Below are positions 23,327 through 33,748 of a stretch of 64,000 bases of DNA, piece by piece; within the stretch, counting starts at the first letter, position 1, and each line of letters starts with the position of its first letter. Made by a program: the position numbers and the translations under genes. This DNA is from Calliphora vicina. Lineage: Eukaryota; Arthropoda; Insecta; Diptera; Calliphoridae. The stretch covers positions 58,708,247-58,772,246 of the forward strand of contig NC_088784.1 in NCBI RefSeq assembly GCF_958450345.1, written 5' to 3'. Below the pieces are notes generated by a model. It searched no databases. It worked only from the letters and a program-made list of their open reading frames with translations, and was not told the origin of the DNA.

Positions 23327-23330
23327 TGCT

Positions 23331-26300
23331 TTATAAATCGGCGGTTTCTACGCCAGCTTCTGCCGCATAAACCTCAGCAGTACCTTCTTCATCGCCAGTG
23401 GGTGCGTTATCATCCACGGCATACAGTATGGTCAATGCACGATTACACCATTCAACATGGACTTCATTTTTTACGGATTCGTTTAGACTGAAAATGAAAA
23501 TAATTATGTATTAGGCATATCGTTATTCTACGGGTTAATTTTTTATACATTCATTTAACACTACATATTAAAAAAATTTGAATATTCCGTTTTGCTGATT
23601 TGATAATCACAATTTAAATGTATACATACATATTTCCCTCTGCAAATATATTATAATTAACTATAGTTATAAAGAATATGGGTATGGCTGATATATGTAT
23701 ATCAAGGCAAAGTTAACTAATATTTGAAACTAAAATGTGCAGTTTAAATCTATAATTTTAAAATAAAACTTTACGATTTAGCAATTTTCAATAGAACCTA
23801 AAAAACGTTTTTTTTTATAAACAAAGAATACATCGAGTCCTAACCGCAAAAATATCGAGTGCATGACATCAAACATTATCAGTAACTGAACTCCTCCTTA
23901 ACGGCTGGGCCGATTTCTATGAAATTTGTTGTGTGTGTTTGAGTGAGTCCCTGGATGGTTTAGATTCACAATTGACCTATATAGGTACAATGGGTATGGC
24001 ACCTCCCATACAAAGTAAAAATTTATTATTGCATATCTGGGGTGCTATTATAGTGGGAGTCTTCAAACTGTGTGTGAGCTATGGCAGAACAAAGTTTGCC
24101 GGGACAACTAGTAAATATAAAAAAACATAATAAAATTTAAAATATATAAAAACTGCTTTTATTTAAAATAAAAAAAATATTTTTATCTAAGTTTTTATTT
24201 TTTCACAAAAATTTATATTGATGATACGTTTTTTTGTTTCAGAAAATAACAATTCAAAAAAACGTAAGCCACATATCTTAAAGTGAGCTTTGAAAAAATT
24301 ATTTTTTTTTAATAAAATATATTTCTAGAGCTATTGTAATTTAGATTTGAAAATTTTGTTTCAATATCTCAAGTAGTTTTCATTTTATATCGTTTTTTGC
24401 TTCTCCTAAAAACTTATGAAAAGTGATGTTACGTTATTTTGCATTTTAGGTGACGATATGTAAGTTAACTATTCAAAATCGAAACTAATTTATTTTCTTG
24501 AGTTATTTTGAAAACTCAATAATTTAATAGATTTTGTGAAAATTTAAAAATATAGAAGCAATACGTTTTTTGAAGTGTTTCCTTGCGATTTCGGATATTT
24601 ATAATCACACCGAAATATACTAAAATGTATGATTTACAGTACAGGCACAAATCAAACGTGTGAGTTTTTAAATCACTGAAATGAAATCACGTGGATTTAT
24701 TTTGGTTTACAAATTATTATTTTTATCTTTTATGTAACATATTTTTCATTTTTAAAACTGGAAAAATACTTTGTTTAGTTTTTCTTTATCTTTTTGTGCA
24801 TGTTTTCCAATTTTAAAAGTTTTTTGTTTGATTATTTTAAATTTGTTTGTGCATATTTAAAGATGTCCTGATCATTATCATAGACACTGTTGCCAGATAA
24901 TTTTGGTATAAAATCGTCAAAATTGGACTAAAAAATCGTCAAAATCCAATAAAGAATTCACATCTTACCATGAGTGGTAAGGATATATATAAGTTATTAT
25001 TAGGGGGCGGATTTATATGCAAATGCATGTTTTTTCTCGAACGTCCAAATACAATGTAGACCAATTATCTATCCGAATCGCACATTTTGCTGCAAAATGG
25101 CATCGATTTGTTAGTGCATATTTTTGCATATTTTATTGATAATGCATATTTTGTTATATTTTACTTCAAAATGCATATTTATATGCATATTATGCCAATT
25201 TTTAATAAAAATATAATTTTTTGTCATTAATGGGCAATACATTATTTCGACAACAATTTTTTTTGTCGAATTTATTATAGAAATAGCAGTAGATAACATT
25301 TACATCGAGAAACTGGCATTAAGTTCTTCATTGCTTTAACAGTAATTGAAAATTATCATTTCAAAACATTTTTCTTCAAAAAAGTTTAGTTTTGTTAAGT
25401 ATCAAAAATTCATTAAATGTATCGAAAAACATTCATATTTGTTTTAATTGCAAATTCGATTTATAAGAGATTTCGTTATCGAAAGATTCACATACACAGT
25501 TACCGCTCCAGACAGTTATTTCTACGAGACTGTCGTAAACTAGTGATTTTGGATAACTTAGAGACACTATAGATTACATAGAGACACTTAAGTGATAATT
25601 GTCTTTATGCTAGATTCCATGGGATGTATAAAGTAACCAATTGACTTCTCTCTGCATTACAAATAGCACGTCAAATGACCCAAAATATATAAATTGGAGT
25701 CAGCCAAGTGATCAGATATTATTTCCCTCTATAAGGGATACATTTACTAATTGCTTAATTGCTTGGTTATTACGAGATAAAAATTAAGGTTGGATGCTAC
25801 TTTACAGCACGATCAAAATAGAGAAGCTCTAAAGATTATGGCTTTAAACAAGTATTCATACCAAGATATTACAATTAATATATCGTCCATCGTTTTTTCA
25901 GAAGAAAAATTATTTTAAAAATAGTTTTAGAACTTTAATTGTTTAATTCCTGGTATAATTTAAAGAGCTCTAACTGCTGCCAACAGTGTTGTGTATTTTT
26001 TTGGACATTTCGAATTCCATACTTAATTATTTTATGTTTCTGCACAAAAATATAAGTGCATATTTTTTAACTTTTTAGGTCATATTTTGATTTTTTTGAA
26101 GCATATTTTAGGCGCATATTTTCCAATAATAAATGCATGAAAATCCGCCCCTAGTTATTATTTTCCACATTTTTCATTTACGATCCTTATAAATAGAGTA
26201 TTCAATATTTCGATGTTGGTCTGTCTGTTGAAATAAACTTTCCGAAGGCTCTCAATAACTTACAAACATGAATGGTACAACATGTATGGTTCTGGTTAGG

Positions 26301-29300
26301 TTGCTAAATAAAATCTGGAAGATCGGCTTACAAAAGGCTGAAAGATTTGCAAAAAGCTACGACTTACATATGTACATCGCGAATACTAAGTCATGTACAA
26401 AAGCAATTTAGAAACGTTTAGCACGTATACGAAATTCGGACCAACAATATTTCAATTTCGGGAAAATCAAGTATCAGACTTAATTAACTTTAATAATTCT
26501 TTATAGAAATCTTTCAAGTAGATGTTATACACATTGGCGGACGACTAAAATTAAAAATTTCACAAATTTTTTCAAAAATCTTAACAAACATTTTAAATTT
26601 TGATTCATTAAATTATTAAATTTGGATTCTGTTTTTATATATAATCTTCATTCTTACAAAAACAATTACGGTTTAATGTGTATTCATTCAATTTTTTAAT
26701 TAAAATATTTGGGGTATTCACACGGTTTACTATTTGGTCATATTGTCATAATGTCCTAATATATTATGATAGTTCAAATAAATTTATGTTGTGTTTCAAA
26801 AAAAAAGTTCTAAACTAATAACCAAAGTATAACAAGTAGTCCAACTCTTTGACAGCAGTACCTAACTCTAAACATGTGTTAGTGAAAAGTACCTAACTCT
26901 AAACATGTGTTAGTAACAAAAATGTACATGTGTTGGTGCCTTTTCAATTTTCACCAGACCTACAGAGTTCTATAAAATTGTGTAAAGTTTCAATTTGTTT
27001 GATTTTCAATACCAAAAATTGAAACTCTGTTCTATAATTGAAATTCTACCACAAATAAAATTAAGTGTCAAAAATTAAAAAAAAATATTTTTTTTCATTT
27101 GTTCAAAATAAACGCTTTTTGGAAATAAATGTGTGCTGCAAATGTTTAAAAAATTAACTAAATATTGTGTAAAAGTGTAATAACGTGGGTCGGCCTTCAT
27201 TTAGCCGGAAAATAGTAGTTAAAATTTCAAGTATTTTGATGTGTTTAATTCTCTCACAAGGGTGTTGAATTCACACGCTACACGTATATGTGAGAGAGTA
27301 ATTTTAAAAAATTGAGAGTTGGACTACTTGGTATACTTTGCTAATAACTATGTTTATTGGTTTGTCAAAAAATAATACTTTTATACTATTATAATATATT
27401 AGGACATTATGACAGTCATATTGCATACCATGTGAATACCCCAATTATATGAAACCCTTGATGTAAATATAAACTTTTCATAAAATCGTCATTTTGAGTA
27501 CTAAAATCGGCAAATCGCACTTTACCATTTTTCCGCTCAAAAATCGCCAAAATGCCGATAAATCGGCAAATTTGGCAACAGTGATCATAGAGATTAGACA
27601 TAGAGCGGAAACTCTCCTGTCAAAGACCTAACTCAGTTGTCAGAAACCTATGTGGTGTGAATGTATTAGTAGAAAAACTATGTGAAAACAAAAACAACAC
27701 TTGTATGTGTGATTATTTCGAGTAATTTTTTTGTTCGACTTTTTTGCTAGTTTCCGCTGTATGTTTCTCTATGATCATTACTATGAATTAGCGTACAATA
27801 TTGTCAGGTATGATAAATGAATACTTCTTCCCGTCTTGTTTTAGTAGTGAGATAAGTGCTTCTATATTTGTTGAATAATTTAATATTAAAAATATTTAAA
27901 TAACATGAAATACACCCCTTAAAATTTCTGTATGTATTCATATATGAATGTATTCTTTCTATAAGTTTTTTAGCTCCACCATTAGTTAAAAAATAAAAAG
28001 TTTTAAATTGTGTTATTTATACAAATTTGAATTGTTCAATGGATCTGTTATCGACTGTTAAACCGATTTCGATTAAAGTCAAAAATCAATTTCGGAGTAA
28101 AAAACGATATTTTCATGCATAATTTTAAAAAATAAATTTTGAAACATATTTTATGAACAAATTATTCATTCTTATCGTGGTTGGCGTAAACGTTTTACGC
28201 CATCGTCAGTTTCAAACTAGTTTAATGAAACAGTTTGCATTTGGTATGGTCTCCACCGGTGTTAAGTAAATTTAAAGACACGCGGTTGGTGTAAACGACG
28301 TAGAACAGGAACCGTTATACGAAGCTTTACATCACACACGTACCAGAGTACAAAATTGTCGAAGGCAAAAAACTAAAACGGTAATAAAAAATAATTACAA
28401 AGACGCGCGAGTTGTTAATAAACCCAGACCTACTTTGCGACTCAACAATTTCTTACGACATACGTAAGTCCAAAATCGCTTCCTTTTATATGTGTATATA
28501 TAGAAGACATATTTTTCTCAGAATCTCATATTATGTTGGCTATTTTCGACATCTGCATAGCTTAAAACACTTTCTCATGACATACGGTTGGGAATGAAAA
28601 AGTCGGTCTTTAATATAAACCAGATTTGATTTGAAATTATTAAATTTTGTATGTATGTAATATCATTTTTGTAAAAAATAATTTCTTGATATTGTCTGTT
28701 TAAACGTAGCATCTTTAGTATATTTACAATTTTAATTTAATTAATAAATAACTCTGTTACAGTCTGTCAATTAAGACAATCCATATGAATCACAAATCAG
28801 CTATGAAGCGAAATTCCCCGGGAGTTTTTCCCCTTTTCCCTTTTCTCATTTTTCCTATTCAAATTCAATGGGAAAAAACTCCCGGGGAACAAACTCCCGC
28901 GGAATTTTTTATTCATAATTGGGCTGTTTTTATTATGTACATATACCTACAATTTATGCGAAAATTAAAGTTTTTACTTAAACTTACATGGCTTCAATAT
29001 CAGCTAGTTTCTTATAGTACGTATTCCGCTCCAGCTCTATGCTCAACATTTGTTCGGTTAATTGTTCTTGTGTTTCCTGCAGCACACGTAGGCTTGATGG
29101 TGAAATTACTCTTTCCTCATGTTGACCACTCTTGGGTGTTTTTAACACATCAGTTTTGGTGGATGCTGACCTTGAAGTTCCTCCGCCACTTAATGGCTGC
29201 GTTCCTGGTTTTCTTATAGGCTTGGGGGCATTTTGTGCGGCAGCAGCTAAGGCAGCTGGCACTTTTAAATTCTCCTTACCACCCGAATGAGAATCGAAAA

Positions 29301-29727
29301 ATTTCTTAAACCATTGTAAGAACTCAAAATTATCTTGGAATTTTCCTTTTATTAAACGATCAATGGGTACGGATTTATCGAAATTGAGTTTTGAAAAGGC
29401 AGCTTGGAATAGCTTTAAGTTGTGCAGGAATTCATGTTCCAACTTTGCACTGCATTTAATTTTTTTCAAACCAATTGAATTGGGAAACAAAAGTTCCATC
29501 ATTTGGCAATATGCCACTCCTAGAAATTTAACAAAAGTAGAAGACAAAATCCCAATATTACAAACACTGTACAGAAATGAGTGCATAGAAAACTTACCGG
29601 AGCACAGCTCTTCTATTTTTTTATATTGTCCATGTACGGTGCTATTGACCCACTCCAACATGTCATGGCGAGACATTTTTTCCACTGTAGCACTAGTAAG
29701 TGAAACTGTTGTCTTTACATCTGGCAT
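23331..29727 (-). CDS. EB1-family microtubule plus-end-tracking protein, variant tail
   Basis: Three exons: 29598-29727, 28988-29519 and 23331-23487, joined by a 78-nt intron and a 5.5-kb transposon-filled intron, give 272 residues. Residues 15-125 form the calponin-homology domain that binds growing microtubule ends: SRHDMLEWVNS, GVAYCQMMELLFPNS and GKFQDNFEFLQWFKKFF are clear EB signatures. A Ser/Pro/Lys linker (about 130-185) leads to the coiled coil and EB-homology region (QEQLTEQMLSIELERNTYYK). The last exon encodes ALTILYAVDDNAPTGDEE, aligning with the LYATEDGFAPPDE segment of EB1, but the protein ends ETADL instead of EEY/F. The short intron is free of stops and a multiple of three, so retention would add 26 residues. 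It could be a divergent EB paralogue (such as Drosophila CG18190) rather than EB1 itself. It runs tail-to-tail with CCDC130. Confidence 0.85.
23488..23839. other. Start of the long EB1-like intron
   Basis: AT-rich intronic sequence; nothing recognised, and no second candidate last exon with an EEY-type ending. Confidence 0.4.
23840..24111 (+). mobile_element. Helitron 3' fragment in the EB1-like intron
   Basis: Contains TAACGGCTGGGCCGATTTCT, GTGTTTGAGTGAGTCCCTGG and the end AAAGTTTGCCGGGACAACTAG followed by T. This is the usual 3' end of one common dipteran Helitron type. The 5' end is not certain. Confidence 0.5.
24112..24876. other. Intronic AT-rich stretch
   Basis: No exon or element ends recognised. 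Confidence 0.4.
25001..26153. mobile_element. Nested hAT-like element with target duplication GTTATTAT
   Basis: Ends TAGGGGGCGGATTT and AAATCCGCCCCTA are inverted copies, one base different in the G run, flanked by exact GTTATTAT. TGCATATTTT motifs are repeated near both ends, as in subterminal transposase-binding repeats. No coding capacity. It interrupts a family A fragment whose two halves lie at 24961-24992 and 26162-26260. Confidence 0.85.
26709..27444. mobile_element. TTGGGGTATTCACA TIR element, copy 1, split by a MITE
   Basis: The ends TTGGGGTATTCACACGGT and its inverted partner continue inward to CATAATGTCCTAATATATTA on both sides. A shorter relative lies at 47141-47374. Target duplication not clear. 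The 518-bp element 26823-27340 sits inside. Confidence 0.7.
26823..27340. mobile_element. Nested hAT-like MITE with target duplication CTAATAAC
   Basis: Inverted ends CAAAGTATAACAAGTAGTCC and the complementary GGACTACTTGGTATACTTTG (one mismatch) are flanked by exact 8-bp CTAATAAC. Inside are two direct copies of GTACCTAACTCTAAACATGT. Non-coding. Confidence 0.85.
27778..28813. other. Intronic stretch of the EB1-like gene
   Basis: Unremarkable AT-rich sequence; no exon, element ends or RNA gene recognised. Confidence 0.4.
28814..28889. repeat. GC-rich inverted repeat TTCCCCGGGAGTTTTT
   Basis: Arms of about 18-20 bp (28814-28833 and 28870-28889) pair around a pyrimidine-rich loop. A further AAACTCCCGCGGAATT next to the right arm can pair with the same left arm. 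It lies about 100 bp from the donor site of EB1-like exon 2, inside the intron. Confidence 0.65.
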
Positions 29728-30726
29728 TATTTATTGTTTTGCACAATGTTTTTCTTTTTTATTTTTATATTTTTAAAATTGCAATTTTTATTTTAATTGT
29801 TCGCTTGTTTGTTTGTGATTTTAATGCAGTTGCGAATAAATTGCAAATGAATTTAACGGTATCAGAGAAATGAATACAAAGTCAGTCAGTCAATATAGAT
29901 TTCTATTAATAATTTGTTGTTATTATTGTATTTATTTATGATAATGTAGGTAGGTGTGTGTTGTTTGTGGTTTAATTCAGCTCTCTTCAGATGACAAGAG
30001 TGCGTAATTCCTTTTCCACTGCCCCTACTTTCTATAAACGATCAATTTCTGCATGCGGTATGTAAATGTGCTGCACGTTTCTACTCTCATGAAGATCACT
30101 TGGTTCTATTGTTTTCTAAATTATTTTCGTACTGTTTCTCTTATTCTTGTTAACACTTTTATTAATACTTCATTTAATAAATATGACTTTTATCACTATA
30201 ATAGAACAATTTTTCTTTTTTTAACAAATGTGGAAATTTTGCAAAAACAACAAAGAATGCAAAAATGCTTCCATCAATATTCTGCTATATATATTTAGAA
30301 TATGTGTATATTTTTAAGAGTTCTGTTCGACATTGAGCCAATTATAAATAAATTATTTTAACAATTTATAGTAGAGCGATTGAGCAAAAACCTTAAACGT
30401 TTACTAAAACTTATGCAAATTAAGGATCTACGCCCGCCAAGATGTCAATAAAAAAGCGTAAATAAATAAGCGATTTTGGGAATTCACATACAGTGTGCGA
30501 ATAAAATATTACACATTGAAGTTTCGAGTCAGTAACCCTAAATTAAACTTGCAAATATTTTTGTCTACATCTCAAATGTATGCACAATACTGAGCAGAAC
30601 ATTAGCAACAAAGTTTGGATAAATCTAAAAGATTATTTATTTTTTAGAATATTAAATTTACAACAGAAATTATGTTCGTATTAACAAGAACATAAACTTT
30701 GAAAGAAATTAAACTTTATGTATGTA
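29728..30726. other. Upstream region of the EB1-like gene
   Basis: AT-rich intergenic sequence that should hold the EB1-like promoter; no TATA box or known motif could be assigned. Confidence 0.4.
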
Positions 30727-31137
30727 CTAGCTAAAATCCGGTGTGCTTCGCTACCCTTACCATAATTACAATATCTAAAATTAGTCTCTAATGTAACAAA
30801 AAGTACATTATTTTAATCTCATTTTTAAACCTTAATGTGAATTGTAATAAAATAGAAAAGTTTAGAACAAAAAATATTTGAATTTATTTATTCAAGATTT
30901 TAATACAAAGCCATTATTTTAGGACAAAATATAAATATGTATTATTCTATATATATAAAATACAAAAAATGTTTCTACCTATGTCCTATGTCTGAGACCA
31001 TCCAACCGATTAGCTCCAAACTGGTATCATTGGAAAGGAAATTTTCTGAATATGGTTTTAGACAGATAAAATACTACATTAGGTCCATTTGGTGCTTTCG
31101 TAAAGATTTTCGAATTTTCTCATACAAACATTTTTCA
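30727..31137. mobile_element. Two truncated Helitron ends
   Basis: At 30726 an A is followed by CTAGCTAAAATCCGGTGTGC, the 3' end of a minus-oriented Helitron. From 30946 TCTATATATATAAAATAC, then CCATCCAACCGATTAGCTCC, is the 5' end of a plus-oriented one. Neither has a visible partner end. Confidence 0.55.
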
Positions 31138-31577
31138 TCTATATATATAAAAATGGATGTATGTTCCGTATGGACTCAAAAATGGCTGGACCGATTTTGA
31201 TGAAATTTTCACGGAATCTTCAGAAAAGATTTTCGGTCTGTGATAAACAATTTTGTTTACTCTTGCATATTAGGTGCATTGCTATATGAAATCTACTTTT
31301 AATCAAAAAAGTATGATGTTAACAAGCTCAATGACCAAATACTATTGAAAGTGCCTGGCGAAACAATAAAATACAAATCGATTGACACAGTAATGAACGA
31401 AGAACAAGTCGTCAATTATCCTACTGAATTTTTGAATTCATTGGAACCAGCCGAAATGCCACCACATGTATTAACATTGAAGGTTGGATTACCGACACTG
31501 TATATTAAAATCGAGATCGAGATACAATATAAAACAGATGTTTTCTAAATCCAGCAACGCGGACCGGGTTCAGCTAG
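31138..31577 (+). mobile_element. Complete short Helitron (440 bp)
   Basis: Begins TCTATATATATAAAAATGG after an A and ends GACCGGGTTCAGCTAG before a T, as expected for Helitron insertion between A and T. Near the 5' end is GGCTGGACCGATTTTGATGA, typical of insect Helitrons. It keeps a piece of the helicase gene, so it is an internally deleted derivative of an autonomous element. Confidence 0.85.
31318..31548 (+). pseudogene. Fragment of Helitron Pif1-like helicase
   Basis: The frame reads VNKLNDQILLKVPGE, then VVNYPTEFLNSLEPAEMPPH and LTLKVGLPT, which is the well-conserved C-terminal part of the Helitron Pif1-like helicase (usually followed by LLRNL and GLCNGTR). About 75 residues remain of well over 1000. 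The N-terminal Rep domain and the helicase core are gone, so it is non-functional. Confidence 0.85.
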
Positions 31578-31589
31578 TATACTAATAAA

Positions 31590-32281
31590 AATCCTGAGAT
31601 ATAAATTATACTAGTAAAAAGCAAATAAAAATAAAAACAATTAAGAGCGCCTTCGTGAGTAGGATATATAGTAAGTTTGTTATTCCGTTTGTAATTTCCA
31701 CAATATAATTTTCCTACCCTATAAAGTATATACATATATTCTGGATCCTTATAGGTAGCGGAGTCGATTAAGCCATGTCCGTCTGTCTGTCTGTTGAAAT
31801 CAATTTTCTGAAGACCCCAGATATCTTCAGGATCCAAATCTTCAATAATTTTGTCAGACATGCTTTCGAGAAGTATCCTATTTAAAATCATCAAAATCGG
31901 TCCACAAATGGCTGAGATATGACCAGTACAAACTCGATTTTTGACCTATATCTGGATTACTAGTCATTAATATATGTATGTAGACAATATGGATATCTAA
32001 TGATAGATATTTCAAAGACCTTTGCAACGACGTAGTAAGTTGGACCTACAATGGGTCAAAATCGGAAAATGTATTTTTTAAACTGAATTTTTTTCATTAA
32101 AAGTTTTTTTTCGCTAAATATTAAAAAAAAATTTAAAAAACAAAAAAAAAAATGTTAAATTTAAAAAAAAAAATAATTTTGTTTACCTAAAAATATTTAA
32201 AATTTTTATTTTGAAGTATAATTTGGTGAAGGGTATATAAGATTCGGCACAGCCAAATATATCTCTCTTATTAGTTTTTTT
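31590..32281 (+). repeat. Family A repeat, copy 2
   Basis: Full-length-looking copy with GTTTGTTATTCCGTTTGTAA, CCCTATAAAGTATATACATA, the GTCCGTCTGTCTGTCTG tract and the end GATTCGGCACAGCCAAATAT. It follows the short Helitron almost directly. Confidence 0.75.
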
Positions 32282-32286
32282 ATAAT

Positions 32287-32700
32287 AGCGGACCCTAATA
32301 TTCCCCGATTTTTTTCCATTTTTATTTTATTGGACTAACCACAAAAGTTTATGTTAAACAGAAAAAGAATTGTTTAAAAATCATGACAGACTTCAAAGTT
32401 ATATGCATTTGAATTTAACAAAAAAATTTTTTAGGGAAAATTTTAATATACTTTTCAAAAAGTATACATTTTTTATATGTACATCTTCTAAGAAATTGTT
32501 TAGATAAATTAAAAAGATAAAAAGTACTTTTTTACCAAAAAAATTAGCGAAAAATTACATTTTTTTATTTTTCAAATTCAAATGCATATAACTTTGGACT
32601 CAGTAATGATTTTTAAATAATTCTTTTTTTATTTTACATACACGTTTATTTTTAGTCCAATAAAAGAAAAATAGCGAAAATCGGGAAAAACGTTTTCAAA
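32287..32700. repeat. Long imperfect inverted repeat
   Basis: The left arm (TTATTTTATTGGACTAA ... TTATATGCATTTGAATTTAA) and the right arm (TTCAAATTCAAATGCATATA ... TTTTTAGTCCAATAAAAG) pair over roughly 150 bp. Probably a decayed fold-back element. Confidence 0.6.
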
Positions 32701-33686
32701 AAACTGGAGTAGGGTGGGTAAAAATGTTGAAAATTAAATTTTCAAATGCGATTTTTCTCCTAAGCTGTAAGAGTTAATTGATAGCTAAGACAAGGTTTTT
32801 TGTACTGCTCGATGAGGAGATTCTATACATGTATTTTTCTTTTAAATCAGAGAGCAAAAGAAGTAATAGTATTGTATTAAATATTTAACATACCGAGGTG
32901 TCCTACATTGGGAACCCCTGCCCGCGCCCTTGGTGGCCCATGAGGTCCTTATTCAAAACTTTAATTCGACAGTACTTGCTCTTTTCGCATGTCAAATTTC
33001 ATTAAAATCGGACCAACCGTTTAGAACTGTAACTTCTAAACGGTTGGTCCGATTCTAACTTTATTTCCCTTTTTTTCTACACCACTGTGCAGCGCCCTCT
33101 AGCGTGAGTTTTAGGTAAAAATAAATATCAAAAATGGATTTCCCGACCCCAAAAATAGTAAGATACCAAAACTTTCCGGGATAGTAAAAATAAATAGGCA
33201 TTGATTGCTTTATCAAAATTTTAATGATTTTTTCTTGTTAGCCAGCGTTCCAAAATCACTAACTTCAAATGCGTGTAAAACAAAAAATCTAGCGCAGAAC
33301 TAAAAAAAGCCTTGAGGGTTTTGTTATGGAAAACGAAAGCTTTCATTTGCTTTTGTTTTAATCCCATTCCGATTTTGGTTGTTGCACAGTGTAATTAGTT
33401 TAAGCTCCCTTATAATGCCCACTACCGATCTTCATTATTTCATAAATCCGCTATAACCTTTGAGCCCATTTGCCAAAGTGATGACCGATAACGTCGAAAA
33501 GATATTTAATTGTTAAACAATTTTGCTCATATAGTTACTCGGCATAGGTCTTGACCGATTATACATTCTTACTTGATTTTAATATAGAATAATAATTTTT
33601 TAACTGGTGATCACATTTTGTCGCTTCTTACTTTGTTGCCATTTTTAATAAAAAAAATATTTAGTTTACCATTTTTATTAAAATTA
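32701..33686. other. Intergenic stretch with one perfect hairpin
   Basis: No gene. A 21-bp perfect stem at 33006-33054 is listed separately; the rest is unremarkable. Confidence 0.4.
33006..33054. repeat. Perfect 21-bp stem, 7-nt loop hairpin
   Basis: The arms at 33006-33026 and 33034-33054 are exact inverted copies (core GACCAACCGTTTAGAA) around the loop CTGTAAC. It could be a small-RNA precursor or a very young inverted duplication. The left-arm core AAAATCGGACCAACCG resembles the GGACCGATTTT motif common in fly repeats. Confidence 0.7.
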
Positions 33687-33692
33687 TTTATT
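33687..33692 (-). terminator. Candidate poly(A) signal of the first Jheh gene
   Basis: AATAAA on the minus strand, 57 nt beyond the stop codon at 33749-33751. Confidence 0.5.
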
Positions 33693-33748
33693 AACAAAAT
33701 ATAAAACGAATTTAAAAAAGTTTCTATTAGTCTAATCTACATATTTGA

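Larger units (their letters stand above)
24885..27583. mobile_element. hAT element with exact 8-bp target duplication ATCATAGA
   Basis: Termini CACTGTTGCCA and TGGCAACAGTG are exact inverted 11-mers, flanked on both sides by ATCATAGA. Subterminal sequence repeats AAAATCG(T/G)C motifs. No transposase frame remains. It contains a second hAT (25001-26153), a fragment of family A, and the TIR element 26709-27444. Confidence 0.85.
24877..27777. mobile_element. ATCATAGAGA MITE, copy 1, split by a hAT element
   Basis: Outside the hAT insertion, the ends read ATCATAGAGA plus GCGGAAACT and, at the right, GTTTCCGC plus TCTCTATGAT. The right-hand body (27592-27777) is the MITE; its left tip is duplicated as the hAT target site. 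Related copies lie at 43831 and 56456. Confidence 0.6.

Noticed and set aside
23488..28987. A possible alternative last exon of the EB1-like gene with EEY
   Set aside because: I looked for an acidic frame ending EEY/F after an AG and saw none; the intron is mostly transposon sequence.
28785..29776. Plus-strand frames of 144 and 137 codons
   Set aside because: Antisense to the EB1-like exons; no family features, and the minus strand encodes a clear CH domain.
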